Origin: JBGPHT01 sp041484525
Lineage (GTDB): Bacteria > Acidobacteriota > Terriglobia > Bryobacterales > Bryobacteraceae
DNA length: 42,103 bases
Reading direction: 5' to 3'
NCBI GenBank assembly: GCA_041484525.1
Contig: JBGPHT010000060.1
Location: forward strand, 1 to 42,103
Part shown: positions 25,201 to 32,018 of the stretch, piece by piece
Position numbering within the stretch: the first letter of the stretch is position 1
Layout of the letters: each line of letters opens with the position of its first letter
Notes under the pieces: generated by a model
Database searches by the model: none
What the model saw: only the letters and a program-made list of their open reading frames with translations
What the model was told of the DNA's origin: nothing
Made by a program: the position numbers and the translations under genes

Positions 25201-25720
25201 CGGACTGATTCAGTACCAGTCGGGCACCCCGACCAGCATCGGCCGCGGTACCGACTACGCCGGCGTTGGACTGGATGGCAGTCTGGCCGGCGGCATTGGG
25301 CAGTATTGGGCCTTCAACAGCAGCGGCCTGGATTATCAGAAGACCATGGCCCACAACAGCGGCAACAGCGACTCCAACTGGTGGATCTATCCGTTCAACG
25401 AGCCCGGTTGTCCCCCGAATGGCGCCGGCTGCACGCTGAAGTGGAGCGCGCCCGCGGCTGGCACATTCAACCATCAGAACGGCGTCCGCGACATGATCTA
25501 CAATCCCGGTTTCGAAAACTGGAACCTGGGCTTGTTCAAGGACTTCAAGATTCGCGAAGCCCTCGGATTCCAGTTCCGCGCGGAGGCCTACGATGCCTTC
25601 AATCACCCCAACTGGAACGGAGTCGGCACCGACCCGACCAACCTGACCACCTTTATGAAGGTCACCAGCAAGAACGGGGACGTCCGAAACCTCCAGCTTT
25701 CACTGAGATTCCACTTCTAA
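22205..25720 (+). CDS. Oar-like TonB-dependent outer-membrane receptor
   Basis: 1171 residues. A signal peptide (cut near SLAFA|QS) is followed by a carboxypeptidase-regulatory-like beta-sandwich (GSISGFVKDPSGAVVPKARV, NDSGFYTVTNIPPGMYSV, about 30-115). A plug-like region and a long beta-barrel follow (repeated aromatic strands such as AQDSWKVSPKLTVNYGMRY), ending LQLSLRFHF, a typical outer-membrane C-terminus with terminal phenylalanine. Such receptors are expanded in Acidobacteria and are thought to import oligosaccharides or peptides. No TonB box was assigned. A strong ribosome site precedes ATG 22205. Confidence 0.92.
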   Translation: MNQVRFLRAGALALIFLLATSLAFAQSDLGSISGFVKDPSGAVVPKARVGVKNEATGTERVTNTNDSGFYTVTNIPPGMYSVVSEAPGFKKYEAKNNKLDPSAALAVDMLLAVGAATETVEVSAAAQVLQTESAIRQATVTREQIDMLELNGRNPVGLAALAPGARPGNAASLNFNLTQGPSNFNGSRNPENLITYDGAPATRTRSNGASLGAADVDSTQEVQILTAAYAAEYGRTSGAQIRILTRSGGQQFHGSAYEYVRNNVFNANTWTRNHTPDIPGLLPNSTVLPFHYNQFGYNIGGPFYIPGKLNKEKSKFFWYWGEEWVRYRFFDTATWTVPTALMRTGNFSELLTNNPANILGKVVQLVDPNTKVPIPGNIIPAGLLSQNGLGILKAYPKADVPVGSIGGNSNYYVTALHPQNQRKDTLAVDMNLTDKQRLQFRRNNYAFWEYQPLDGTPTETPKFFNRPNQTNSLDWVWTMSPNKVNELIATVSLDDVYIPVDTANFFDRTTAGINYPYIFPNGKLIPTRIPTANITGLNSLTGNPYPSHSTGPIYTLSDSFTWVHGNHTIKLGMYFEKSGENDNDEINVSACPTCTNNQNGQFLFSDTRSGQPASGNAIGNAAMGLFDTYSELGQRAYTIFRGTSYEPYAQDSWKVSPKLTVNYGMRYTVIVPYHALWGNMIVFDPALYDPSKAVSIDPKTGAVIAPAGTDRYNGMVIPGSAAWPSSAKGRFPEATSGTYDYLFRGGSYPDYFSKIRWGQWQPRAGIAYRLNEKTVLRAGGGRFFTRLGVSDSVFLGGNPPFQPTANVSFGSADNPGGTSANSLPLTVTTQSRDFKNPEAWNWNFTVERELPFKSTISIGYVGRRGLHLQRESNINQPTPAVVAANPGVNIDALRPYKGYNSIRETDNVASSMYNGLQFSLNRRFAGGLLVGANYTYSKVSDDGSNQRDIIPDTYYAHNLWGPAEFDTRHVFIANFLYQLPFLKNNNQVAGKLLGGWQVSGLIQYQSGTPTSIGRGTDYAGVGLDGSLAGGIGQYWAFNSSGLDYQKTMAHNSGNSDSNWWIYPFNEPGCPPNGAGCTLKWSAPAAGTFNHQNGVRDMIYNPGFENWNLGLFKDFKIREALGFQFRAEAYDAFNHPNWNGVGTDPTNLTTFMKVTSKNGDVRNLQLSLRFHF

Positions 25721-25741
25721 ACCGGCGCATAGCAGTCACGC

Positions 25742-25783
25742 GGGGCAGGGAGACCTACCGGTTTCCCTGCCCCATTCTTTTTT
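25742..25783. terminator. Rho-independent terminator of the receptor gene
   Basis: A 10-bp stem, GGGGCAGGGA with TCCCTGCCCC, loop about 12 bases, followed by ATTCTTTTTT (25774-25783). It starts 21 bases after the stop and is a textbook terminator on the plus strand. On the minus strand the remnant gene's stop lies in the T-run. Confidence 0.9.
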
Positions 25784-25950
25784 ACACCACTCGCGGCAAG
25801 CGCTGTTTGCGCGTCACCCACTCCTCGCTGCGGAAAACCTTCGGCCCCACCTGAATCATGCGCGGCAACAGCGTGAATAGCGCCCGATGGCGTCCACGGA
25901 TTCCCTTCGCGTATCGTATGTCCGCGGCGGTTGAGTTCGTCAGCCACCTG
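25782..25950 (-). pseudogene. C-terminal remnant of an unidentified gene
   Basis: On the minus strand about 55 codons read in one frame to TAA at 25784-25782: the segment ADIRYAKGIRGRHRALFTLL and then PRMIQVGPKVFRSEEWVTRK look like real protein. There is no credible start; the frame is lost where a dispersed repeat begins (25953). A second frame with VADELNRRGHTIREG overlaps and slightly resembles the end of gamma-glutamyltransferases; only one can be real. Function not recognised. Confidence 0.3.
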
Positions 25951-25957
25951 GGAAACC

Positions 25958-26005
25958 ACAGATGAACACGGATACGAATCTCCGGTTTTATCCGTGTTTA
26001 TCTGT
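25958..26005. repeat. Dispersed-type inverted repeat
   Basis: ACAGATGAACACGGATA (25958-25974) pairs with TATCCGTGTTTATCTGT (25989-26005) with one mismatch. A further partial copy (TTTATCCGTG) follows at 26008-26017, at the stop of the oxidoreductase gene. Sequences of this wording are seen as intergenic repeats in many bacteria. Confidence 0.6.
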
Positions 26006-26017
26006 GTTTATCCGTGC

Positions 26018-27403
26018 TTACGCCTTGACCGGCTTGTCCGATGCTTTCCAGTGCTTCTCGTCCCAGTACATCGTCTTGCCTTCGCGGTAGGACTGCGCGG
26101 CCAGATTAATCACTACGACGGCCTTGGCGCCGGTTTCCACATCCAGGTGCGGCTTCTCGCGGGTGCGCATGCACTTCAGGAAGTTTTCGATGTGCGCCAC
26201 CATCATGTCTTTCTGATCCACCGGGATCTGGATTTCCTTCGTGCCGAATTTCGAAGCGTACTTCTCGCCGCCGATAGCCACGGCCTCGCCGTTCCGCGAG
26301 CGTCTCACTTCCGGCTTCACCGTGATGTACGGCACCATCCGCTCGAACTGGCCGTGCTCCACCATCACGATGGTCCCCTCATGCCCGCGGATCGTGCCCG
26401 GGATGTGCTCGGAATTCGCCATCGATGAGCTCAACACCAGCGAGTGGCCCTTGGCGTACTCCGCGATCAGGTGGAACGTGTCCGGCACCTCGCGCTTTTC
26501 TTTGAATACGTAGATGCCGCCCGTCGCCATCACTTTCTGCGGGAACTGCGGTTCATCCCAGCAGATGTTCAGCGGCGCGATCACGTGGTAGAACAGGTCG
26601 CTCGCGATGCCCAGCGAGTAGTCCCAATACTTGCGGAAACGGAAGAACCGGTCGGCATCGTACGGGCGCTTCGGCGCCAGCTTGTACTGCGAGCCCAGCC
26701 ACATGTTCCAGTCGATAAAGTTGTCGCCCTTGCCCTCGGGACCAGCCTCCGCATCGATCGGATAGTTCCATTCCCCTTCGACCGAGTTCCGGTGATACGA
26801 ACCCTGGCTCATCAACACCTGACCGATCATGCCGTCGGCGATCGCCTTCTTCGCCTTCCACCAGATGTCGGCCGACGTCGTCTGCGAGCCCACCTGCAGG
26901 ATGCGCTTGGTCTCCTTCACGGTCTCGACCAGTTGGCGCGCTTCCTCGTTGGTGTGCACCATGGGCTTCTCCAGGTACACGTCCCGGCCCTTGTCCATGG
27001 CATCGAGCGCCATCTTCCCGTGCCAGTGATCGGGGGTGGCGACGATCACCGCGTCCAGGTCGGTCTGGTTCAACAGTTCGCGATAGTCCAGGTATCCCTT
27101 GACCTTGTAGAGCTCGGCGCCGGTACGCTTGCGCTTCTCGTACACGTCGCACACAGCCCCGATCTGGCAGGCGTTGTTTTCCTTGCCGTACCGGTCGAAC
27201 GCCCGTGCGACGTACTCGCCGCGGCCGCCGTAGCCGATCACACCGATGTTGATCCGGTCATTGGCCCCAACCACGCGGCCCGACGTCTTGCTGCTGCTCG
27301 TCCGGGCGGCGAACGCCGAGTTGGCGGCCCCCAGGGTCAGACCGGTGGCGCCCACGGTCTTGAGGAAATTTCTGCGGTCGAGAGGATCGTTTGAACTGGA
27401 CAT
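26018..27403 (-). CDS. Tat-exported Gfo/Idh/MocA-family oxidoreductase
   Basis: 461 residues. The N-terminus DRRNFLKTVGATGLTLGAA is a twin-arginine signal peptide, so the enzyme is exported folded with its cofactor. The NAD(P)-binding Rossmann fold shows INIGVIGYGGRGEYVARAF. The family lysine is in YLEKPM, with ATPDHWHG before it. The C-terminal half (for example GDNFIDWNMWLG) is the substrate domain. Related proteins act on sugars or inositols; the substrate here is unknown. It is divergently transcribed from the winged-helix membrane protein gene. Confidence 0.92.
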   Translation of the reverse strand: MSSSNDPLDRRNFLKTVGATGLTLGAANSAFAARTSSSKTSGRVVGANDRINIGVIGYGGRGEYVARAFDRYGKENNACQIGAVCDVYEKRKRTGAELYKVKGYLDYRELLNQTDLDAVIVATPDHWHGKMALDAMDKGRDVYLEKPMVHTNEEARQLVETVKETKRILQVGSQTTSADIWWKAKKAIADGMIGQVLMSQGSYHRNSVEGEWNYPIDAEAGPEGKGDNFIDWNMWLGSQYKLAPKRPYDADRFFRFRKYWDYSLGIASDLFYHVIAPLNICWDEPQFPQKVMATGGIYVFKEKREVPDTFHLIAEYAKGHSLVLSSSMANSEHIPGTIRGHEGTIVMVEHGQFERMVPYITVKPEVRRSRNGEAVAIGGEKYASKFGTKEIQIPVDQKDMMVAHIENFLKCMRTREKPHLDVETGAKAVVVINLAAQSYREGKTMYWDEKHWKASDKPVKA

Positions 27404-27546
27404 CGAAACTCCTTTGGATATGGACTATGGTATCCCTTTTACATCTGTGGGGCGAATCCGCGCAGGATGCGGAACGCGGTTGCGCGGCCGTAATAGGCGT
27501 GGTACCGTACTGCCATAGAAACGCCATTGGGGGGGGTCGCGCAAGC

Positions 27547-27567
27547 GAATTCCCTGTGAATTCCCTG
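27547..27567. promoter_or_regulatory. Tandem 10-base direct repeat, possible operator
   Basis: GAATTCCCTG occurs at 27547-27556 and 27558-27567, 11 bases apart, one turn of DNA. It lies in the 185-base gap between divergent genes, 22 bases before the plus-strand start. The word TTCCCTGTGA recurs at 21990 in front of the TonB receptor. Confidence 0.45.
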
Positions 27568-27588
27568 CGAGATCTTGTCGGGAACGAT

Positions 27589-28875
27589 ATGGATACGTCA
27601 ATTACTCTAGCGCCGGCGGCCGTCGATGTCCGATGGGAGGTCGTCCAGAGAGTTGCCGGCAGCATTGCCTTCCAGCGTTCGCCCCGGCTCCGGGAACTGC
27701 TCCTTTATATATGCGAGCGGGCCATCCAGAACCGCAACCAGGAATTGCGCGAGCAACAGATCGGCTGCGGCGTCTTCGGCCGCAAGCCGGACTATAGCCC
27801 GGGCGACGACAACATCGTCCGCGTCGAAGTACGTCATTTGCGCCGCCGTCTGGAAGAGTACTTTTCGGGTGAAGGAAAGAATGAGCCCGTAGTCATCGTC
27901 ATCCCCAAGGGCGCCTACGTGCCCGTCTTCGAACCCCGCGAGATCGCCGCCGTCGAGGTGGAAGCGGAAAAGCCCGCGCCCGTCCCGGTGACGCCGGAAT
28001 CGAAATTCGGGTGGCAGGCGGCCGCCATCGTGATTCTGGCCCTGGCCTGTATCGTGCTCTTCGTCCAGAACCGGCAAGCCGTACATTCGGTCGCCGCCGC
28101 GGCGAATCCGGCGGACCCCTCTCCGCTCTGGCCGCTGCTCTTCGATCGCGATCACGAAACCTTCGTGGTGTGCGCCGACTCTTCGTTTGTCGTAATTCAG
28201 AACCTGGTTCACCGGCCGATTTCGCTCGAAGAATATCTCTCGAACGATTACGCCGCGCTCGAGCCGAAAGCCACGGCCGCCGATGCTGCCATCCTCCGCA
28301 TGGCGCCGCACTGGAACTTCACCGATATCGCCGACGTGCGGTTGGTGCAGCGCATTTACGGTCTGAACGCCGGCCGCTGGGACAAAGTGCAAATCCGCTC
28401 AGCGCGAACGGCGCAGCTCCAGGATTTCAAAAACGGCAACATCATTCTGCTCGGCAGCCGCCGTTCCAACCCCTGGAACCGGCTCTTCGAGCCCACGCTG
28501 AATTACCAATTCGACTACGACCAGACCGCGCGCACGGCCTTCATCCGCAATCGCAATCCTCTGCCGGGCGAGCCCACGGAATACCGCGGCGCGCCGCTCG
28601 GCGCCTCGGGCGATACGTACAGCACCATCGCACTGGTTCCTAATCTGCGCCACACCGGCAACGTCCTGATCGTGGCCGGCACCAGCGGAGAGGGCACCGA
28701 GACTACCGGAGAATTCATCACCAACAGCAAGACCGCTTCCGGCCTGATCCGCACATTGCTGGAACGGAATCACGGGAAACTGCCGTATTTCGAGGCGCTC
28801 CTGAAGTCCGGAGCACTGGCCGGCGTGGCGACGAATGCGGAGATCGTCGCTATTCGGTTGCTGCCGGGGGAGTGA
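27589..28875 (+). CDS. Winged-helix-like N-terminal domain plus membrane-anchored C-terminal domain
   Basis: 428 residues from ATG 27589 (GGGA upstream). The frame is open to 27391, but the earlier part does not look like protein. Residues about 15-95 (FQRSPRLRELLLYICERA, VFGRKPDYSPGDDNIVRVEV, HLRRRLEEYF) match a DNA-binding-like domain that in Acidobacteria often precedes cyclase, TolB or TPR parts. One membrane helix follows at about 145-162 (AAAIVILALACIVLFVQN), then a C-terminal domain of about 260 residues that should be periplasmic. It may sense a signal outside and act on DNA inside. Its target could be the nearby direct repeats. It overlaps the convergent gene by 26 bases. Confidence 0.7.
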   Translation: MDTSITLAPAAVDVRWEVVQRVAGSIAFQRSPRLRELLLYICERAIQNRNQELREQQIGCGVFGRKPDYSPGDDNIVRVEVRHLRRRLEEYFSGEGKNEPVVIVIPKGAYVPVFEPREIAAVEVEAEKPAPVPVTPESKFGWQAAAIVILALACIVLFVQNRQAVHSVAAAANPADPSPLWPLLFDRDHETFVVCADSSFVVIQNLVHRPISLEEYLSNDYAALEPKATAADAAILRMAPHWNFTDIADVRLVQRIYGLNAGRWDKVQIRSARTAQLQDFKNGNIILLGSRRSNPWNRLFEPTLNYQFDYDQTARTAFIRNRNPLPGEPTEYRGAPLGASGDTYSTIALVPNLRHTGNVLIVAGTSGEGTETTGEFITNSKTASGLIRTLLERNHGKLPYFEALLKSGALAGVATNAEIVAIRLLPGE

Positions 28876-31585
28876 GAAGAAACTCCGCCTTCACGACCTG
28901 GTCTTCCAGTTCGTGCTTCAACGAAAAGCCCAGCTTCTCGCAGATCCGCATCACGTCGCGATTGTCGGGCAGGATGTCGGCGGTAAGTTTGGTCAGCTTT
29001 TCGTCGGCGCCCACGATCATCAGCCTCGCCAGCAGCTCCTTGCCGAGGCCGCGGCCCTGCCAGTTGTCGCTCACCAGCACGGCTATTTCGGCGTCGTTTG
29101 TGCCGTGGACTTTCATCATGCGGCCAACCCCCAGGATCTCACCTTTGTGTTCCGCGACCAGCGCCATCTCGCGGTCGTAGTCGATGAAGCAGATGCGCGT
29201 CAGACGCTCGTGCGTGGTGCGCTGCTCCAGGTTTATCAGGTGGAAGTACCGCAGGTAGACGCTGCGCTCCGAGAGCGTCTCGTGGAACTTCACCATGGCC
29301 GGCTCGTCTTCCGGGCGGATGGGCCGGATCGTAACCTCCGTGCCGTTCTTGGCGGTCCACGGCGCCACATAGCGCGTGGGATACGGGCGAATCGCCATCC
29401 TCGGGATCTGGTCCAGGCTGACGTCGGGGCCATGCACCACCACGCGCGCATCGAGCGCGATCAGACCATCGGGCGATGCCAGCAGCGGGTTGATGTCGAT
29501 CTCCCGGATCCACCGCTGCTCCGCCACCAGCGCGCTGAACCGCACCAGCAGCACCTCGAGCGCCGCCAGGTCCACCGGCCGCCGCCCACGCACGCCTTTC
29601 AACGCTTTGGAGATTTTGGTCCGGTCCATCATGCGGCGCGCCAGCGTCGTGTTGAGCGGCGGCAGCGCCAGCGCGCGATCCTCGAAAACCTCCACCAGTT
29701 GCCCGCCGGCGCCGAACAGCAACACTGGACCGAACTGCGGATCCAGGCTTGACCCGACGATCAGCTCGTAAGCGTCTCTCAGTTTCACCATCGGCTGCAC
29801 CGTGACGCCTTCGAAGTGCTGCGCGCCGGCCTTCGCCGCAACCGACGCCTGGATGGACGCGAAGGCGCGTTCGACCGCCTCCACGCTGCCCAGGTTCAAC
29901 TGCACACCGCCCACATCCGTCTTGTGCGTGATGGTTTGCGAGTACACCTTCAGAACCACCGGGTAGCCGATCTGCGCGGCGGCCTTGACGGCTGCGGCCG
30001 CGCTGGTCGCAATGATCGTGGCCGCCACCGGGATGCCGTACGCCGACAGGATCTGCTTGGATTCGGACTCGGTGAGGATTTCGCGCTTCTCGTTCCGGAC
30101 CTTGTGGATGATGCGTTCGACCGGCGGCCGGTCGGGAGACCACGAGGCGGACTCTTCCGGCAGGCACGGCGTCTCATACAGGGCGCGCAGATTGTAGCTG
30201 TACTGCCACATGTAATTGAACGCGCGCGCGGCGGTATCGGGGAAGGGAAAAGTGGGAATACCGGCGCGGTTCAGAATCTCTTCGCCCGCGGCCACGTCCA
30301 CCCCGCCCATCCAGCTCGCGATTACCGGCTTGCCTTCGAGCTTGGCCAGCGGTGTCAACTGCTCCGCGGTGCGCGTCGGATCTGTCATGGCCTGCGGTGT
30401 CAGGATCACCAGCATGCCATCCGAATTGGGATCTTTGGCCGCGATCTCGAGCGCCTTGGCGTACCGTTCAGGCGGCGCATCGCCGATGATGTCGACCGGA
30501 TTGTTGTGGCTCCAGGTGGCCGGTAGCACGGCGTTGTAGGCTTCCATGGTCTCCGGACTCAGCTCCGCCAATTCGCCGCCGCCCGAGATGAGCGCGTCGC
30601 AGGCCAGCACACCCGGCCCGCCCGCATTCGTCACAATCGTCAGGCGCGGCCCCTTCGGTCGAGGCTGCCTCGAGAGCACCTCGGCCATGTAGAAGAGGTC
30701 GGCGATGCTATTCACGCGCAGCACGCCGCTGCGGCGGAAGGCCGCCTCGAGCACCTCATCCGAGCCCGTCAGCGAGCCGGTGTGCGACGCCGCCGCCTTG
30801 GCCGCCCCCGCCGTGCGCCCCGGCTTGATGACGATGATCGGCTTGTTCAGCGCCACTTCGCGCGCCGCCGAAAGGAACGAGCGTGCATTGCCGATCGATT
30901 CCATGTAGATCACGATCGAGCGCGTCTTGGGGTCGTTGCCGAGGTGGTAGATCAGGTCGCCCCAGCCCACGTCCGCCATCGAGCCGACGGATACGAACGC
31001 GCTGAAGCCCACCAGCTCTTTGAGCGACCAATCCAACACCGCCGTGCACAGCGCGCCGCTCTGGCTGATGAACCCGACCGAGCCCGGCCGCGCGATAGTG
31101 GTGGCGAAAGTGGCGTTCAGGCCCGTCAGCGGAGCCATCACACCGAGACAATTCGGTCCGATTACCCGGATATGGGTCGCGTGCGCCTCTTGGACGAGCT
31201 GCCGTTCGATCTCCGCGCCCGCCGGGCCGATCTCTTTGAACCCGGCCGAAATGACGATGGCGCCGCGGACGCCATTCTCGCCGCACTCCCGGACGATCGC
31301 CGGGACCGACGGCGCCGGCGTCACGATCACCGCCAGGTCCACCGCCTCCGGAATCTCGGCGATGGATGGATACGCCTTCATGCCGAGCACGCTCGACCGC
31401 TTTGGGTTCACCGGGTAAACGGTTCCGCCGAACGGGCTCGAGACGAGGTTCGACAGAATGGTGCGTCCCACGCTCCCCGGTTTTTCGCTGGCGCCGACCA
31501 CCGCCACCGTCTTCGGCGAAAAGAAGACGTCGAGCGGCTGGCTGCGCTGATACGTCCGCTTGGGCAAAGGTTTAGTCGCCGGCAT
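28850..31585 (-). CDS. Acyl-CoA synthetase (ADP-forming)-like/GNAT fusion, Pat-like
   Basis: 911 residues. Order: CoA-binding Rossmann domain (about 15-145, VAVVGASEKPGSVGRTILSN), succinyl-CoA-ligase-like domains (about 150-470), ATP-grasp domain (about 490-700), and a C-terminal GNAT acetyltransferase (about 735-900) with VSDNWQGRGLGKELL. This is the layout of the protein lysine acetyltransferase Pat/YfiQ, which controls acetyl-CoA synthetase. The histidine of ADP-forming acyl-CoA synthetases appears kept (H268 in ASHTGSLTGSDEV), so ligase activity cannot be excluded. The start overlaps the DUF1858-like gene by 14 bases. Confidence 0.9.
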   Translation of the reverse strand: MPATKPLPKRTYQRSQPLDVFFSPKTVAVVGASEKPGSVGRTILSNLVSSPFGGTVYPVNPKRSSVLGMKAYPSIAEIPEAVDLAVIVTPAPSVPAIVRECGENGVRGAIVISAGFKEIGPAGAEIERQLVQEAHATHIRVIGPNCLGVMAPLTGLNATFATTIARPGSVGFISQSGALCTAVLDWSLKELVGFSAFVSVGSMADVGWGDLIYHLGNDPKTRSIVIYMESIGNARSFLSAAREVALNKPIIVIKPGRTAGAAKAAASHTGSLTGSDEVLEAAFRRSGVLRVNSIADLFYMAEVLSRQPRPKGPRLTIVTNAGGPGVLACDALISGGGELAELSPETMEAYNAVLPATWSHNNPVDIIGDAPPERYAKALEIAAKDPNSDGMLVILTPQAMTDPTRTAEQLTPLAKLEGKPVIASWMGGVDVAAGEEILNRAGIPTFPFPDTAARAFNYMWQYSYNLRALYETPCLPEESASWSPDRPPVERIIHKVRNEKREILTESESKQILSAYGIPVAATIIATSAAAAVKAAAQIGYPVVLKVYSQTITHKTDVGGVQLNLGSVEAVERAFASIQASVAAKAGAQHFEGVTVQPMVKLRDAYELIVGSSLDPQFGPVLLFGAGGQLVEVFEDRALALPPLNTTLARRMMDRTKISKALKGVRGRRPVDLAALEVLLVRFSALVAEQRWIREIDINPLLASPDGLIALDARVVVHGPDVSLDQIPRMAIRPYPTRYVAPWTAKNGTEVTIRPIRPEDEPAMVKFHETLSERSVYLRYFHLINLEQRTTHERLTRICFIDYDREMALVAEHKGEILGVGRMMKVHGTNDAEIAVLVSDNWQGRGLGKELLARLMIVGADEKLTKLTADILPDNRDVMRICEKLGFSLKHELEDQVVKAEFLLTPPAATE

Positions 31586-31808
31586 GTTCCGAATCCACCT
31601 TGGGTGGGAACGCGGCCTGGTTGAGCGCCGCCACCACGTCCACGGAATTGAGACCGTTCTTGCGCGCCACGGTTTCGATATCGCAGTCGTCGCAGGAGGG
31701 GCGAATCTGGAGTTGCTCGAATATCGCTACGGTTTCAGGATAGCGCTGCTTCACGTCACGGACGATGGTGTCGCGGCGGATCAACTGATCGAATCGGAAC
31801 ATTGGCAT
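31572..31808 (-). CDS. DUF1858-like small protein
   Basis: 78 residues. DTIVRDVKQRYPETVAIFEQ followed by C39xxC42 (PSCDDCDIETVARKNGL) and a closing LNQA fits the DUF1858 domain, a small helical domain in redox-associated proteins. The CxxC pair could bind a metal or cycle as a disulfide. The 14-base overlap with the acyl-CoA synthetase/GNAT gene implies coupled translation. GAGG precedes the start; ATG 31802 is an alternative. Confidence 0.75.
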   Translation of the reverse strand: MPMFRFDQLIRRDTIVRDVKQRYPETVAIFEQLQIRPSCDDCDIETVARKNGLNSVDVVAALNQAAFPPKVDSEHAGD

Positions 31809-32018
31809 CTACCTCGGATGGGTACGAGGTGCAAGCGGGGGTCCAAAGGTGCGGCCAATGGAATCAATCGATTGGAAGTGGGCAAGGTGGCATCGTGCGT
31901 GATATGCCCCATCCACGCGGCGAGTTTCACTCGTCCCAAAAGCGGACACTCCCCTGAAGCCGCCTGTCTGATCCGCAAGCACTTAATCTTGGCTGCCGGG
32001 TTGCATGTTTCGGCCGGC

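Noticed and set aside
22223..25606. Very long open frame (1127 codons) on the minus strand
   Set aside because: It is the antisense shadow of the TonB receptor gene, made by high GC. Its translation is valine/glycine/arginine-rich without domains, while the plus frame has a signal peptide, domains and a terminator.
27391..27588. N-terminal extension of the winged-helix membrane protein
   Set aside because: The extra 66 codons overlap the divergent gene's start and the repeat; ATG 27589 has a ribosome site and begins just before the domain.
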